Source: an uncultured Eubacteriales bacterium
Lineage (GTDB): Bacteria; Bacillota; Clostridia; Oscillospirales; Acutalibacteraceae
Assembly (NCBI GenBank): GCA_948933715.1
Contig: CAQZPH010000007.1
Coordinates: 1 to 36,784 of the forward strand
Length of the DNA stretch: 36,784 nt
Direction of reading: 5' to 3'
Shown here: positions 16,430-25,264 of the stretch, piece by piece
Numbering within the stretch: the first letter of the stretch is position 1
How the letters are laid out: each line of letters starts with the position of its first letter
Program-made: the position numbers and the translations under genes
The notes under the pieces: model-generated
The model's database searches: none
What the model was told of the DNA's origin: nothing
What the model saw: only the letters and a program-made list of their open reading frames with translations

Positions 16430-18196
16430 ATGAGTAGGGGTATTATAAAAAAAGTTGCAGGCCCTCTTGTTGTGGCAGAAGGCATGAAGGATGCTAACAT
16501 GTTTGATGTTGTGAGAGTCAGCGAACAGCGCCTTATTGGCGAAATAATAGAGATGCATGGAGATAAGGCTTCGATTCAAGTTTATGAAGAGACTTCAGGG
16601 CTAGGTCCAGGAGCGCCTGTTGAGTCTACTGGCGAGCAACTTAGTGTTGAATTGGGGCCTGGACTTATTGGAAGCATTTTTGATGGGATACAACGTCCCC
16701 TTGATGATATAATGCAAGTTTCAGGTAGCAACTTGCAAAGGGGAGTAGAGGTTGCACCGTTAAAACGAAAAATTAAGTGGGAGTTTGTGCCTTGTGTTGA
16801 CGTTGGAGATAATGTTGAAAGTGGAGATGTAATTGGTAGTGTTCAGGAAACAGAACTTGTAAGTCACAAGATTATGGTTCCAAGTGGTATTAATGGTGTT
16901 ATTAAATCAATAAAAAAAGGTAAGTATACAGTAGATCAAACTGTAGCTATAGTGAAAACAGAGAAAGAAGACAAAGAGTTAACTCTTTTGCAAAAATGGC
17001 CAGTTCGTATCGGAAGGCCATATAGGAAGAAGTTATCTCCTGATATGCCTTTAATTACAGGGCAGCGTGTTATAGACACATTGTTTCCCATTGCCAAAGG
17101 TGGAGTAGCTTCTGTTCCTGGTCCTTTTGGAAGTGGGAAAACAGTAGTTCAACATCAGCTAGCAAAATGGGCAGATGCTGATATAGTGGTATACATAGGC
17201 TGCGGAGAACGCGGCAATGAAATGACAGATGTATTAAACGAATTTCCTGAACTTATTGATCCTAAAACAGGACAGTCATTAATGAAACGCACAGTTCTTA
17301 TTGCAAACACTTCTGATATGCCTGTAGCAGCGCGAGAAGCATCAATATATACTGGGATTACAATTGCTGAATATTTTAGAGATATGGGATATTCGGTTGC
17401 ACTAATGGCAGACTCTACATCACGTTGGGCAGAAGCTTTAAGAGAAATGTCTGGCCGTTTAGAAGAGATGCCAGGTGAAGAAGGGTATCCTGCTTACCTT
17501 GGAAGCCGTTTGGCACAGTTTTATGAGAGAGCTGGTAGGGTACTATCACTAGGGAAAAATGCAAGGGAGGGAGCTTTGTCTGTCATCGGAGCTGTTTCGC
17601 CTCCAGGTGGAGATATTTCAGAACCAGTTTCGCAGGCTACTTTGAGAATAGTAAAGGTATTCTGGGGACTTGATTCTTCGCTTGCATATAGCCGTCATTT
17701 TCCTGCTATAAATTGGCTTAACAGTTATTCGTTGTATGTTGATACTTTAGCTGCGTGGTTTAATAAAAATGTAGATTCATCGTTTATGGAACGTAGAACG
17801 CAGGTGATGAAGCTTCTTCAAGAGGAAGCTGAACTTGAAGAGATAGTAAAATTAGTTGGCATGGATGCACTATCTCCGCAAGATAGATTAAAGCTAGAAG
17901 CAGCAAGATCTATAAGAGAAGATTTCTTGCATCAAAATGCCTTTCACGAAGAAGACACTTATACCCCTATTAAAAAACAGTATTTAATGATGAAACTAAT
18001 CCTTGAATTTTATAATTTAACTTCTCAAGCAGTGGATAACGGGGTGTCGGTTGACACTCTATTGGAGCTGCCAGTTAGGGAGAAAATAGGTAGATTTAAA
18101 TATGTTGCAAGTAAACATTCTGAGAAGGAGTTTAAAAGCATACTAAGAGAAATGATCGATAAAGTTGGAGCAACATTCAAAAGGGAGGATTATTAA
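16430..18196 (+). CDS. ntpA: V-type ATPase catalytic subunit A (NtpA)
   Basis: This 588-residue subunit carries the nucleotide-hydrolysing or synthesising site. It has the N-terminal beta barrel, the A-type bulge (residues about 110-195), Walker A GPFGSGKT at 231-238, the GERGNE catalytic glutamate loop about 30 residues later, and SVALMADSTSRWAEA as Walker B. The length is typical. The ATG has a GGTGA site. The stop overlaps the start of ntpB by one base, which fits coupled synthesis of the A3B3 head. Confidence 0.97.
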   Translation: MSRGIIKKVAGPLVVAEGMKDANMFDVVRVSEQRLIGEIIEMHGDKASIQVYEETSGLGPGAPVESTGEQLSVELGPGLIGSIFDGIQRPLDDIMQVSGSNLQRGVEVAPLKRKIKWEFVPCVDVGDNVESGDVIGSVQETELVSHKIMVPSGINGVIKSIKKGKYTVDQTVAIVKTEKEDKELTLLQKWPVRIGRPYRKKLSPDMPLITGQRVIDTLFPIAKGGVASVPGPFGSGKTVVQHQLAKWADADIVVYIGCGERGNEMTDVLNEFPELIDPKTGQSLMKRTVLIANTSDMPVAAREASIYTGITIAEYFRDMGYSVALMADSTSRWAEALREMSGRLEEMPGEEGYPAYLGSRLAQFYERAGRVLSLGKNAREGALSVIGAVSPPGGDISEPVSQATLRIVKVFWGLDSSLAYSRHFPAINWLNSYSLYVDTLAAWFNKNVDSSFMERRTQVMKLLQEEAELEEIVKLVGMDALSPQDRLKLEAARSIREDFLHQNAFHEEDTYTPIKKQYLMMKLILEFYNLTSQAVDNGVSVDTLLELPVREKIGRFKYVASKHSEKEFKSILREMIDKVGATFKREDY

Positions 18197-19575
18197 TGCC
18201 TAAAGAATATAAAACAATAGAAGAGGTAGCGGGTCCTTTGATGTTGGTCCGTGGAGTTGAGAATGTAAAGTTTGATGAACTTGGCGAAATAGAACTTACA
18301 AATGGTGATAGACGCCGTTGTAGAGTTCTTGAAATTGATGGAACAAATGCTTTAGTGCAATTGTTTGAAAACTCAGCTGGCATAAATTTATCAGATAGTA
18401 AGGTTCGTTTTCTTGGTAGGAGTATGAATCTTGGAGTATCTATTGATATGCTAAGTCGTGTATTTGATGGGCTTGGCAGACCCATAGATGATGGCCCTGA
18501 AATTTTGCCAGAAAAGCGCATGGATGTAAATGGATTGCCCATGAATCCTGTTGCACGGAATTATCCTCAAGAATTTATTCAAACCGGTGTATCAGCTATA
18601 GATGGGCTAAATACATTGGTTAGAGGTCAAAAGCTTCCAATATTTTCAGCAAGTGGTTTACCACATGCAAATTTAGCAGCTCAGATTGCCCGTCAAGCCA
18701 AGGTTAGGGGAACAAAAGAGCCATTTGCTGTTGTTTTTGCTGCAATGGGAATCACATTTGAAGAAGCTCATTATTTTGTAGAAAGCTTTAAAGAGACTGG
18801 TGCTATTGACAGGACTGTCATGTTTATGAATTTAGCTAATGATCCTGCTGTTGAACGTATAGCTACACCGAGAATGGCTTTAACAGCAGCTGAATTTTTG
18901 GCATTTGAAAAGAATATGCATGTGCTAGTTATCATGACTGATATTACAAACTATGCTGATGCTTTGAGGGAAGTTTCTGCGGCTCGTCGTGAAGTGCCAG
19001 GAAGGCGTGGGTACCCTGGATACATGTATACAAATCTTGCTTCACTTTACGAAAGAGCTGGTAGACAAAAAGGCAAGGATGGTAGTGTGACACTTATACC
19101 GATTCTTACTATGCCTGAGGATGATAAAACACATCCGATCCCTGATTTAACTGGGTATATAACTGAAGGTCAAATAATACTTAGTAGAGAACTTTACCGA
19201 AAAGGAATAACTCCTCCTATTGATGTTTTGCCATCGCTTTCGCGGCTTAAAGATAAAGGTATAGGAGAAGGTAAAACAAGGGAAGACCATTCTAGCACAA
19301 TGAATCAGTTGTTTGCAGCATATGCAAGAGGCAAAGATGCTAAAGAATTAATGGTTATATTAGGGGAAGCTGCTTTGACTGATATTGATAAATTGTATGC
19401 AAAATTTGCGGATGCCTTTGAAGAAGAATATGTTTCTCAAGGGTATGATAATAATAGAAGCATAGAAGAAACTTTAGATATAGGTTGGAAGTTATTATCA
19501 ATTCTACCGAGAAGTGAATTAAAAAGAATAAGTGATGAGTATTTAGACAAATACTATAAAAAAAGTGGTGAATAG
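18196..19575 (+). CDS. ntpB: V-type ATPase subunit B (NtpB)
   Basis: The 459-residue regulatory, nucleotide-binding subunit B alternates with A in the head. It lacks a Walker A loop: GQKLPIFSASGLPHANLAAQ replaces it, which is the family norm. It shows the conserved segments VLVIMTDITNYADALREVSA and RRGYPGYMYTNLASLYERAG. The start follows an AAGGGAGG site inside the end of ntpA. It is followed two bases later by ntpD. Confidence 0.97.
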   Translation: MPKEYKTIEEVAGPLMLVRGVENVKFDELGEIELTNGDRRRCRVLEIDGTNALVQLFENSAGINLSDSKVRFLGRSMNLGVSIDMLSRVFDGLGRPIDDGPEILPEKRMDVNGLPMNPVARNYPQEFIQTGVSAIDGLNTLVRGQKLPIFSASGLPHANLAAQIARQAKVRGTKEPFAVVFAAMGITFEEAHYFVESFKETGAIDRTVMFMNLANDPAVERIATPRMALTAAEFLAFEKNMHVLVIMTDITNYADALREVSAARREVPGRRGYPGYMYTNLASLYERAGRQKGKDGSVTLIPILTMPEDDKTHPIPDLTGYITEGQIILSRELYRKGITPPIDVLPSLSRLKDKGIGEGKTREDHSSTMNQLFAAYARGKDAKELMVILGEAALTDIDKLYAKFADAFEEEYVSQGYDNNRSIEETLDIGWKLLSILPRSELKRISDEYLDKYYKKSGE

Positions 19576-19577
19576 TC

Positions 19578-20204
19578 ATGGCTAATGTGCAGATCAATCC
19601 TACAAGAATGGAATTGACACGCTTAAAAAAGAAACGTATTATGGCTGTTAGAGGACATAAACTTTTAAAGGATAAAAGAGATGAATTGATGAAACAATTT
19701 ATCTCTATGGTTGAAGAAAACAAAAGCTTAAGAGAAAAGGTTGAATTAGGAATAAAAAAAGCTTTAGAAAAATTTCTTTTGGCAAGATCTGAAATGAGTG
19801 ATGAATATTTAAATACGGCATTGCTTGCCACAAAACAATCTGTGTCGCTTGATGTTAATATTAAAAATATTATGAGCGTTAATGTTCCAGAATTTAATTA
19901 TACAACGAGAACTGCTGATTCTAATGATATATATTCTTACGGTTTAGCGTTTACTTCATTTGGGCTTGACGATGCTGTAAAATCGCTATCGGATGTTTTT
20001 GAAGATATGTTAAAATTAGCAGAACGAGAAAAAGCGTGTCAACTTTTAGCTGCTGAAATAGAGAAAACACGAAGAAGAGTAAATGCGCTTGAGTATGTAG
20101 TTATTCCCCAGACCCAACATGGAATAAAGTATATTTCAATGAAACTTGATGAAAACGAAAGGGGTGCACAGGTAAGATTAATGAAAACCAGTGCAACAAA
20201 ATAG
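19578..20204 (+). CDS. ntpD: V-type ATPase rotor subunit D (NtpD)
   Basis: This 208-residue central-axle subunit has the family start (INPTRMELTRLKKKRIMAVRGHKLLKDKRDEL, residues 6-37) and the C-terminal helix with RRRVNALEYVVIPQT. The two long terminal helices form the coiled rotor shaft inside A3B3. It is the last V-ATPase gene. No separate ntpH or ntpJ gene follows, and a CDF metal transporter comes next instead. Confidence 0.96.
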   Translation: MANVQINPTRMELTRLKKKRIMAVRGHKLLKDKRDELMKQFISMVEENKSLREKVELGIKKALEKFLLARSEMSDEYLNTALLATKQSVSLDVNIKNIMSVNVPEFNYTTRTADSNDIYSYGLAFTSFGLDDAVKSLSDVFEDMLKLAEREKACQLLAAEIEKTRRRVNALEYVVIPQTQHGIKYISMKLDENERGAQVRLMKTSATK

Positions 20205-20209
20205 AAAAT

Positions 20210-20233
20210 AACCGATGCATTTTTGTATCGGTT
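20210..20233 (+). terminator. Weak hairpin after ntpD
   Basis: A 10-bp stem with one G-T pair (AACCGATGCA with TGTATCGGTT) closes a TTTT loop six bases after the ntpD stop. The following bases (TAAACTATCTTTTA) are not a clean T-run, so termination would be partial at best. Confidence 0.45.
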
Positions 20234-20292
20234 TAAACTATCTTTTACCGATTTATATTCCCTATAAAAGGGCTAAAGGAGAGAAATTATGC

Positions 20293-21459
20293 ATGACGAA
20301 TCTTTTAGTGAACTTATTTATAAAAAATTATGACGATATAAAAAATCAAGAGGTGAGGCATAGGTATGGCATTTTAAGTGGAGCTGTGGGTATATTTTGC
20401 AATTTAATTTTATGTGTATTAAAATTTGTATCAGGTATAATGAGTTCATCAATAGCTATTATAGCTGATGCTTTTAATAATTTATCTGATGCTGGATCAT
20501 CAGTTGTTACATTAATTGGATTTAAAATAGCCAATAAACCAGCAGATAAACAGCATCCTTTTGGTTATGGTAGGATAGAGTATGTATCGGGGTTAATTGT
20601 CTCGGTTATAATTGTATTCATGGGTATTGAACTAATAAGTTCGTCGGTAGAGAAATTAATTTCTAATGAAGTGTCAGAAATAAATTGGTTTTCTTTTTTT
20701 ATTCTTATTTTTTCTCTTCTAGTAAAGATATGGCTTTGCTTATTTAATAAAAATTTAGGTAAAAAAATAAACTCGGTAACATTAAAGACGATTTCATTTG
20801 ACAGTTTAAGCGATGCTATAGCTACTTTAACTGTTATAATAGGAATGATAATAACATATTTTACAGGAGTCTCTGTGGATGGGTATGCGGGAATAATTGT
20901 AGCACTTTTTATAGTGTATACAGGGGTAAATACGGCAAGGGAAACAGTAAACCCATTAATAGGCCAAAAACCAGACAAAAATTTTGTAGAGAAGGTAAGA
21001 AGAAAAGCTCTTTCTTATAAAGAAATTCTTGGTGTTCACGATATATTGGTTCATAATTACGGCCCTCAAAGAAGTCTTGTGTCATTGCACGCCGAGGTAC
21101 CAGCAGATATTCCGATTTCAAGGTTGCATAAGGTGATAGACAAAATAGAATGTGATATAAAAGAGCAATATAACTGTATGGTATTAATACATATGGACCC
21201 TGTACTTTTAGATCAGGGGATAATAGATTTGATGAAACCAAAAATCTCGGAGTTTTTGTCAACAATTGGGGAAGATATAATAGCAGAAGATTTTAGACTT
21301 ATTGAAGATGAAGGATATATACATTTAATTTTTGAAGTCTTTGTACCCGTAAATAATGAGATTGAAAATGAAACACTTGTTAAAGCAATTAAGAATTATG
21401 TAAACAACTTAAATAGTAATTACAGATGTATAATACATGTGCAACACTATAAGCCATAG
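20293..21459 (+). CDS. Cation diffusion facilitator (CDF) family metal transporter
   Basis: A 389-residue membrane transporter of the CDF family, which exports divalent metals such as Zn2+, Mn2+ or Fe2+ in exchange for protons. It has about six membrane helices in residues 30-220. The two metal-site motifs are visible: IADAFNNLSDAG in helix 2 and FDSLSDAIAT in helix 5, each an Asp-x3-Asp pair. The first site starts with Asp rather than His, which is more typical of Mn/Fe-type members, so the metal is uncertain. An extended cytosolic domain (GVHDILVHNYGP, then SLHAEVPADI) follows. ATG at 20293 is chosen over an upstream ATG at 20215 because AAAGGAGAG lies nine bases before it. Confidence 0.9.
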   Translation: MTNLLVNLFIKNYDDIKNQEVRHRYGILSGAVGIFCNLILCVLKFVSGIMSSSIAIIADAFNNLSDAGSSVVTLIGFKIANKPADKQHPFGYGRIEYVSGLIVSVIIVFMGIELISSSVEKLISNEVSEINWFSFFILIFSLLVKIWLCLFNKNLGKKINSVTLKTISFDSLSDAIATLTVIIGMIITYFTGVSVDGYAGIIVALFIVYTGVNTARETVNPLIGQKPDKNFVEKVRRKALSYKEILGVHDILVHNYGPQRSLVSLHAEVPADIPISRLHKVIDKIECDIKEQYNCMVLIHMDPVLLDQGIIDLMKPKISEFLSTIGEDIIAEDFRLIEDEGYIHLIFEVFVPVNNEIENETLVKAIKNYVNNLNSNYRCIIHVQHYKP

Positions 21460-21467
21460 CGTGTTTA

Positions 21468-21496
21468 TTGACTATTTGTTATAGGTTTAGTATAAT
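21468..21496 (+). promoter_or_regulatory. Consensus housekeeping promoter for asnS
   Basis: TTGACT (21468-21473) and TATAAT (21491-21496) are separated by exactly 17 bases. It starts a leader of about 90 bases that includes a 33-codon reading frame before asnS. Confidence 0.85.
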
Positions 21497-21533
21497 TAAA
21501 TAATAAAAATTAAATAGAAAGGTAGGCATTAGC

Positions 21534-21635
21534 ATGAGTATTTACTTTAGTTTTGATTTCTTTTTAACGAAACCACTTTATAAGGTTATTCATGCTTGTT
21601 ACTATGAAGAGAATAGAGATAGCAGAACTTTATAA
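21534..21635 (+). CDS. Possible 33-residue leader peptide overlapping asnS
   Basis: An ATG with a GAAAGGTAGG ribosome site about eight bases upstream opens a 33-codon frame. It overlaps the first 44 bases of asnS in another frame. The peptide is aromatic-rich at the start (SIYFSFDFF) and has one Asn codon, so classic asparagine attenuation is unlikely. It could couple or limit asnS translation. No homologue is recognised and it may be fortuitous. Confidence 0.35.
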   Translation: MSIYFSFDFFLTKPLYKVIHACYYEENRDSRTL

Positions 21636-22998
21636 AAAAACTTCTTTATATGTTGATACTGATGTAACTATCTGTGGTTGGGTTCGAACAATTAGAGATT
21701 CAAAAACTTTGGGTTTTATGCAACTTAATGACGGAAGTTTCTTTAAAGACGTTCAGGTTGTTTTTTTAGAAGAAAAAATAGATAATTTTAAAGAGGTATC
21801 AAAACTAAATGTGGGTTCTGCAGTTATGATAACTGGGAAGCTAATATTAACTCCTAATGCTAAACAACCTTTTGAAATACAAGCAGAAAAAATATCTATA
21901 CAGGGAAAATCTTCAAGTGACTATCCCCTTCAGAAAAAAAGGCATACTCTTGAGTATCTTAGAACGATAGCACATTTGCGCCCGAGAACAAATACATTTA
22001 GCGCAGCTTATAGAGTAAGATCAGTAGCTGCTTATGCTATTCATAAGTTTTTTCAGGAGAAAGGATTTGTTTACGCCCATACACCGTTAATAACAGGGAG
22101 TGATTGTGAAGGTGCAGGAGAAATGTTTACTATTACAACTCTTGATCTTGAGAACATTCCTAAAACTCAGGAGGGTAAAATAGATTTTTCTAAAGATTTT
22201 TTCCAAAAGCATACTTCACTAACGGTATCAGGTCAGCTAGAAGGAGAATGCATGGCGATGGCCTTTGGAAAGATATATACATTTGGACCCACCTTTAGGG
22301 CAGAAAAATCGTATACACAAAGGCATGCAGCTGAATTTTGGATGATAGAACCAGAAATGGCGTTCGCAGATTTAAGAGATAACATGGAAGTTGCGGAAGA
22401 TATGATGAAGTTTGTTATAGATTATGTTTTAAAAACATGTCCAGCGGATATGGAATTTTTTAATAGTTTCTATGATAAAGGTTTGCTTGAGAGGTTAAAT
22501 AATATAGTGAACTCCGATTTTGGTGTAGTAACTTACACAGACGCAATAAAAGTTCTAGAAGAAAATAATGATAAATTTGAATATAAGGTTTCTTGGGGCA
22601 TAGATTTGCAAACAGAACATGAGAAATATTTAACTGAACAAGTATATAAAAAACCAGTGTTCGTTATTGATTATCCTAAATCGATAAAATCTTTTTATAT
22701 GCGCGAGAATGAAGATGGCAAAACAGTAGCTGCAATGGATCTTTTAGTACCCGGAATAGGGGAAATTATAGGTGGAAGTCAACGTGAAGAACGTTTGGAA
22801 TGTTTAATTGAGCGTATGAAAGAACTAGACCTTAAAGAGGAAGACTACTGGTGGTACATTGACCTGAGGCGCTACGGAACAGCAATTCATTCAGGCTTTG
22901 GTTTAGGTTTTGAACGACTTATTATGTATTTAACAGGGATTCCCAACATTAGAGATGTTATTCCTTTCCCCAGAACCACAGGAACCGCAGAATTTTAA
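21592..22998 (+). CDS. asnS: Asparaginyl-tRNA synthetase
   Basis: This class II aminoacyl-tRNA synthetase joins asparagine to tRNA-Asn. The N-terminal OB-fold anticodon-binding domain has TICGWVRTIRDSKTLGFMQL (residues 24-43). The class II core includes motif 2 (GPTFRAEKSYTQRHAAEFWM) and the C-terminal motif 3 (GFGLGFERLIMYLTG). The AsnRS-specific layout and length (464-468 residues) are normal. Two starts are possible: ATG 21592 with TAAGG six bases before it, or ATG 21604, which matches the usual MKxxxIAELY opening. A leader reading frame overlaps the start. The gene is followed by a strong terminator. Confidence 0.96.
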   Translation: MLVTMKRIEIAELYKKTSLYVDTDVTICGWVRTIRDSKTLGFMQLNDGSFFKDVQVVFLEEKIDNFKEVSKLNVGSAVMITGKLILTPNAKQPFEIQAEKISIQGKSSSDYPLQKKRHTLEYLRTIAHLRPRTNTFSAAYRVRSVAAYAIHKFFQEKGFVYAHTPLITGSDCEGAGEMFTITTLDLENIPKTQEGKIDFSKDFFQKHTSLTVSGQLEGECMAMAFGKIYTFGPTFRAEKSYTQRHAAEFWMIEPEMAFADLRDNMEVAEDMMKFVIDYVLKTCPADMEFFNSFYDKGLLERLNNIVNSDFGVVTYTDAIKVLEENNDKFEYKVSWGIDLQTEHEKYLTEQVYKKPVFVIDYPKSIKSFYMRENEDGKTVAAMDLLVPGIGEIIGGSQREERLECLIERMKELDLKEEDYWWYIDLRRYGTAIHSGFGLGFERLIMYLTGIPNIRDVIPFPRTTGTAEF

Positions 22999-23000
22999 AA

Positions 23001-23030
23001 AACTACCAGTAATTTTACTGGTAGTTTTTT
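23001..23030. terminator. Bidirectional terminator between asnS and ogt
   Basis: An 11-bp perfect stem (AACTACCAGTA with TACTGGTAGTT) with a 4-base loop runs into TTTT on the plus strand. It is preceded by AAAA, which reads as TTTT on the minus strand. Confidence 0.9.
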
Positions 23031-23052
23031 GTTGTAACTATCCTAAATAACA

Positions 23053-23520
23053 TTATAAATTTTCCTGTTCAAGACCCAGCAGATATTTTTTTACTTTTAA
23101 TCCCCCAGAATAACCAGTCAAGTGTCCATTTGCGCCAATGACCCTATGGCAAGGAACAACAATACATATAGGGTTATGATTATTGGCAAGTCCCACAGCA
23201 CGGCAAGCTTTGCTGTTTCCGATTTGAGATGCAATTTGTTTATATGTACGGGTTTCTCCGTATGGAATTGATAATAAAGCTTCCCAAACTTTATTTTGAA
23301 AAGACGTACCTTTTAGTAATAAAGGTACGTTAAAAGTTTTTCGGGTACCTTTAAAATACTCCAATAACTGAATATATGTTTCTTTTATTAAAGGTGTTTC
23401 TAATAATATTGTGTCTTCCCTAATTTCAGAGCCTTTAAAAAAGATACCTATTATCTTTTTATTGCACTCTATTATACCTATTGTCCCGATAGGAAAATTA
23501 TAATACCATAAATTTTTCAT
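23053..23520 (-). CDS. ogt: Methylated-DNA-protein cysteine methyltransferase
   Basis: This 155-residue suicide repair enzyme transfers alkyl groups from O6-methylguanine to its own cysteine. The active-site motif PCHRVI is near residue 121, preceded by the DNA-binding helix (YGETRTYKQIASQIG) and the RAVGLANNHNP segment. An N-terminal beta domain is present, and there is no AdaA zinc region, so it is an Ogt-type stand-alone enzyme. It ends towards asnS and starts beside the AT-rich gap leading to the recombinase element. Confidence 0.94.
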   Translation of the reverse strand: MKNLWYYNFPIGTIGIIECNKKIIGIFFKGSEIREDTILLETPLIKETYIQLLEYFKGTRKTFNVPLLLKGTSFQNKVWEALLSIPYGETRTYKQIASQIGNSKACRAVGLANNHNPICIVVPCHRVIGANGHLTGYSGGLKVKKYLLGLEQENL

Positions 23521-23670
23521 GTTTATATATCCTTTTTACTTAATTATAAATTTTATTTTAATACATGTATTATTTAAGTGCAATATTTTTAAATAATAAA
23601 GAATAAAAAAGGATAAATTAACCAATTATCTATTTATGAAAATAAAAAAGAGTAATTGGATGGTGATAAT

Positions 23671-23832
23671 GTGACAATAAGAAGATATGTAAATGGAGCA
23701 AAAATAGAGAGCAATTACTTTAAAAGTTTGGAAGTAAAAAATGAAGACTTTTTAGCATTAGTAAGCAAAGCAAAAAAGAGAGTAAACACTGAGGAAAGAA
23801 AGAATATTTCGACAAAATGTGCATGCGGATGA
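23671..23832 (+). CDS. Small basic protein upstream of the recombinase
   Basis: A 53-codon frame runs from GTG 23671 to TGA 23832. An in-frame TTG at 23656 is the other possible start. The peptide is Lys/Arg-rich, with a predicted helix (EVKNEDFLALVSKAKKRV) and a C-terminal CACG. A GGATGGTGA stretch stands just before the GTG. It is the only gene between ogt and the recombinase, on the recombinase strand, and ends seven bases before the recombinase -35 element. No family is recognised. A small basic gene beside a large serine integrase could be a directionality factor, but that is speculation. Confidence 0.45.
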   Translation: MTIRRYVNGAKIESNYFKSLEVKNEDFLALVSKAKKRVNTEERKNISTKCACG

Positions 23833-23838
23833 AAGAAG

Positions 23839-23867
23839 TTGAAAATATAATATAATAAAGATATAAT
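23839..23867 (+). promoter_or_regulatory. Consensus housekeeping promoter of the recombinase
   Basis: TTGAAA (23839-23844) and a perfect TATAAT (23862-23867) are spaced by 17 bases, 33 bases before the recombinase ATG. Nothing resembling a sporulation sigma-E or sigma-K promoter was seen there, so expression in growing cells is predicted. Confidence 0.8.
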
Positions 23868-23899
23868 AAAATCACAAGAATTTTTATAGGAGAAAAATC

Positions 23900-25264
23900 A
23901 TGGAAAAAACAGCGGCTTTATATATAAGAGTATCTACAGATGCACAGTATGAAGAAGGATATTCTGTAGACGCACAAAAAGAAATGCTTACAGCTTTTTG
24001 TAAGACAAAGAATATAAAAAACTATAAGTTTTATATAGATGGTGGATTTACTGGAAGTAACATCGACAGGCCAGAGATGGTAAAACTAATTGATGATGTA
24101 AAAAACGAAAAGATATCTCATGTTGTAGTTTACAAACTTGATAGATTATCAAGAAGTCAAAAAGATACCCTTTATTTAATTGAAGATATATTTAATCCTT
24201 ATGGTGTTGATTTTATTTCTTTAAACGAAAATATGGACACTTCAACACCAATAGGCCGAGCTATGCTTGGGATAATGTCTGCTTTTGCACAACTTGAAAG
24301 GGAAACAATTAGAGAAAGAACACGAATGGGAATGAAAGAAAGAGTTAAAAGTGGTCTATGGATGGGAGGAGGAAGAATCCCATTTGGATATGATTATGAT
24401 AGAAATAAAGGAGTTTTAGTTCCAAATAGTGATGCAGATACAGTTAGAAAAATATATGAATTATATTTAAGGGGATACTCCACTGAAAAAATTGCAAATA
24501 TGTTAGGTTTAAAATATGATAGATTAGCACATCAGATTTTAACTAGAAAATCAAATGCCGGGTATATATGCTATAACGGCGAAGAATATAAAGGGCAACA
24601 TGAACCTATTATAAGTCTTGAAACTTATGAAAAAGCTATGGAGATGATGAAAGAACGCTCTATACATAAAATAAGTAATTCTGATTATTTATTAACTGGG
24701 CTTGTGTATTGTGGAAAATGTGGTGCAAAAATGAGGTACCATAAATGGGGAAAAGCCGGTGTTAAGCTGACATGTTATTCTCAGCAAAAATCAAAAAAGT
24801 ATCTTATAAAAGACCCTAATTGCGATAATATGAAACATTGGGCTGATGAGATAGAAGGCGTAATAATAAAAGATTTGTTTAAGATTTCTTTAAAGAATGA
24901 TTTTATATGTAAAGATGAAAATAATATAATAGAAGCTATAGAACTTTTAAATCAGCAGTATAATAATATTTCAAATAAAATAAAAAGACTTTATAACTTA
25001 TATGCCGAAAGTGCAGATAACTTATTATTAGATACAATAAAAGAAAATCAGATAGAATTAAAAAAGCTACAAGAAGAAATTGATAAAGAAAAGGCAAGGA
25101 ATACTTTATCTAAGCGTATAACAGAAAAAAAGAAAAAGATAGAAAATCTATCTGATACGTGGCCATTTTTGACTGCTAGAGAAAAGCAAGAAATAATAAG
25201 ACTTTTTGTAGACAAAATTTATATTAAATACGATAATGTTGATATTCATTACAAAATGTTATAA
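23900..25264 (+). CDS. Large serine recombinase (SpoIVCA-like site-specific recombinase)
   Basis: The 454-residue protein has a resolvase-type catalytic domain (residues 1-150) with the nucleophile Ser12 in ALYIRVSTDAQ and the YKLDRLSR motif. The long helix ERETIRERTRMGMKER follows. A recombinase DNA-binding domain (GGRIPFGYDYD...YLRGYSTEKIANML) comes next. Then a zinc ribbon has Cys271, Cys274, Cys292 and Cys308, and a long coiled coil covers about residues 345-410. This is the layout of phage integrases and of SpoIVCA, which excises the sigK-interrupting skin element. The ATG has a TAGGAGAAAA site. Its stop lies within the palindrome that abuts sigG codon 101. It reads towards sigG, convergently. 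Confidence 0.95.
   Translation: MEKTAALYIRVSTDAQYEEGYSVDAQKEMLTAFCKTKNIKNYKFYIDGGFTGSNIDRPEMVKLIDDVKNEKISHVVVYKLDRLSRSQKDTLYLIEDIFNPYGVDFISLNENMDTSTPIGRAMLGIMSAFAQLERETIRERTRMGMKERVKSGLWMGGGRIPFGYDYDRNKGVLVPNSDADTVRKIYELYLRGYSTEKIANMLGLKYDRLAHQILTRKSNAGYICYNGEEYKGQHEPIISLETYEKAMEMMKERSIHKISNSDYLLTGLVYCGKCGAKMRYHKWGKAGVKLTCYSQQKSKKYLIKDPNCDNMKHWADEIEGVIIKDLFKISLKNDFICKDENNIIEAIELLNQQYNNISNKIKRLYNLYAESADNLLLDTIKENQIELKKLQEEIDKEKARNTLSKRITEKKKKIENLSDTWPFLTAREKQEIIRLFVDKIYIKYDNVDIHYKML

Noticed and set aside
20215..20292. N-terminal extension of the CDF transporter from an upstream ATG
   Set aside because: This stretch contains the post-ntpD hairpin and has no ribosome site. A strong site serves the ATG at 20293.
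21460..21591. T-box riboswitch upstream of asnS
   Set aside because: The gap is only 132 bases, has no T-box sequence (AGGGTGGNACCGCG-like) and no terminator/antiterminator pair.
23555..23600. Inverted repeat ATTATTTAA / TTAAATAAT as the other attachment site of the element
   Set aside because: It shares no core sequence with the junction palindrome and is the kind of AT-rich stem expected by chance here.
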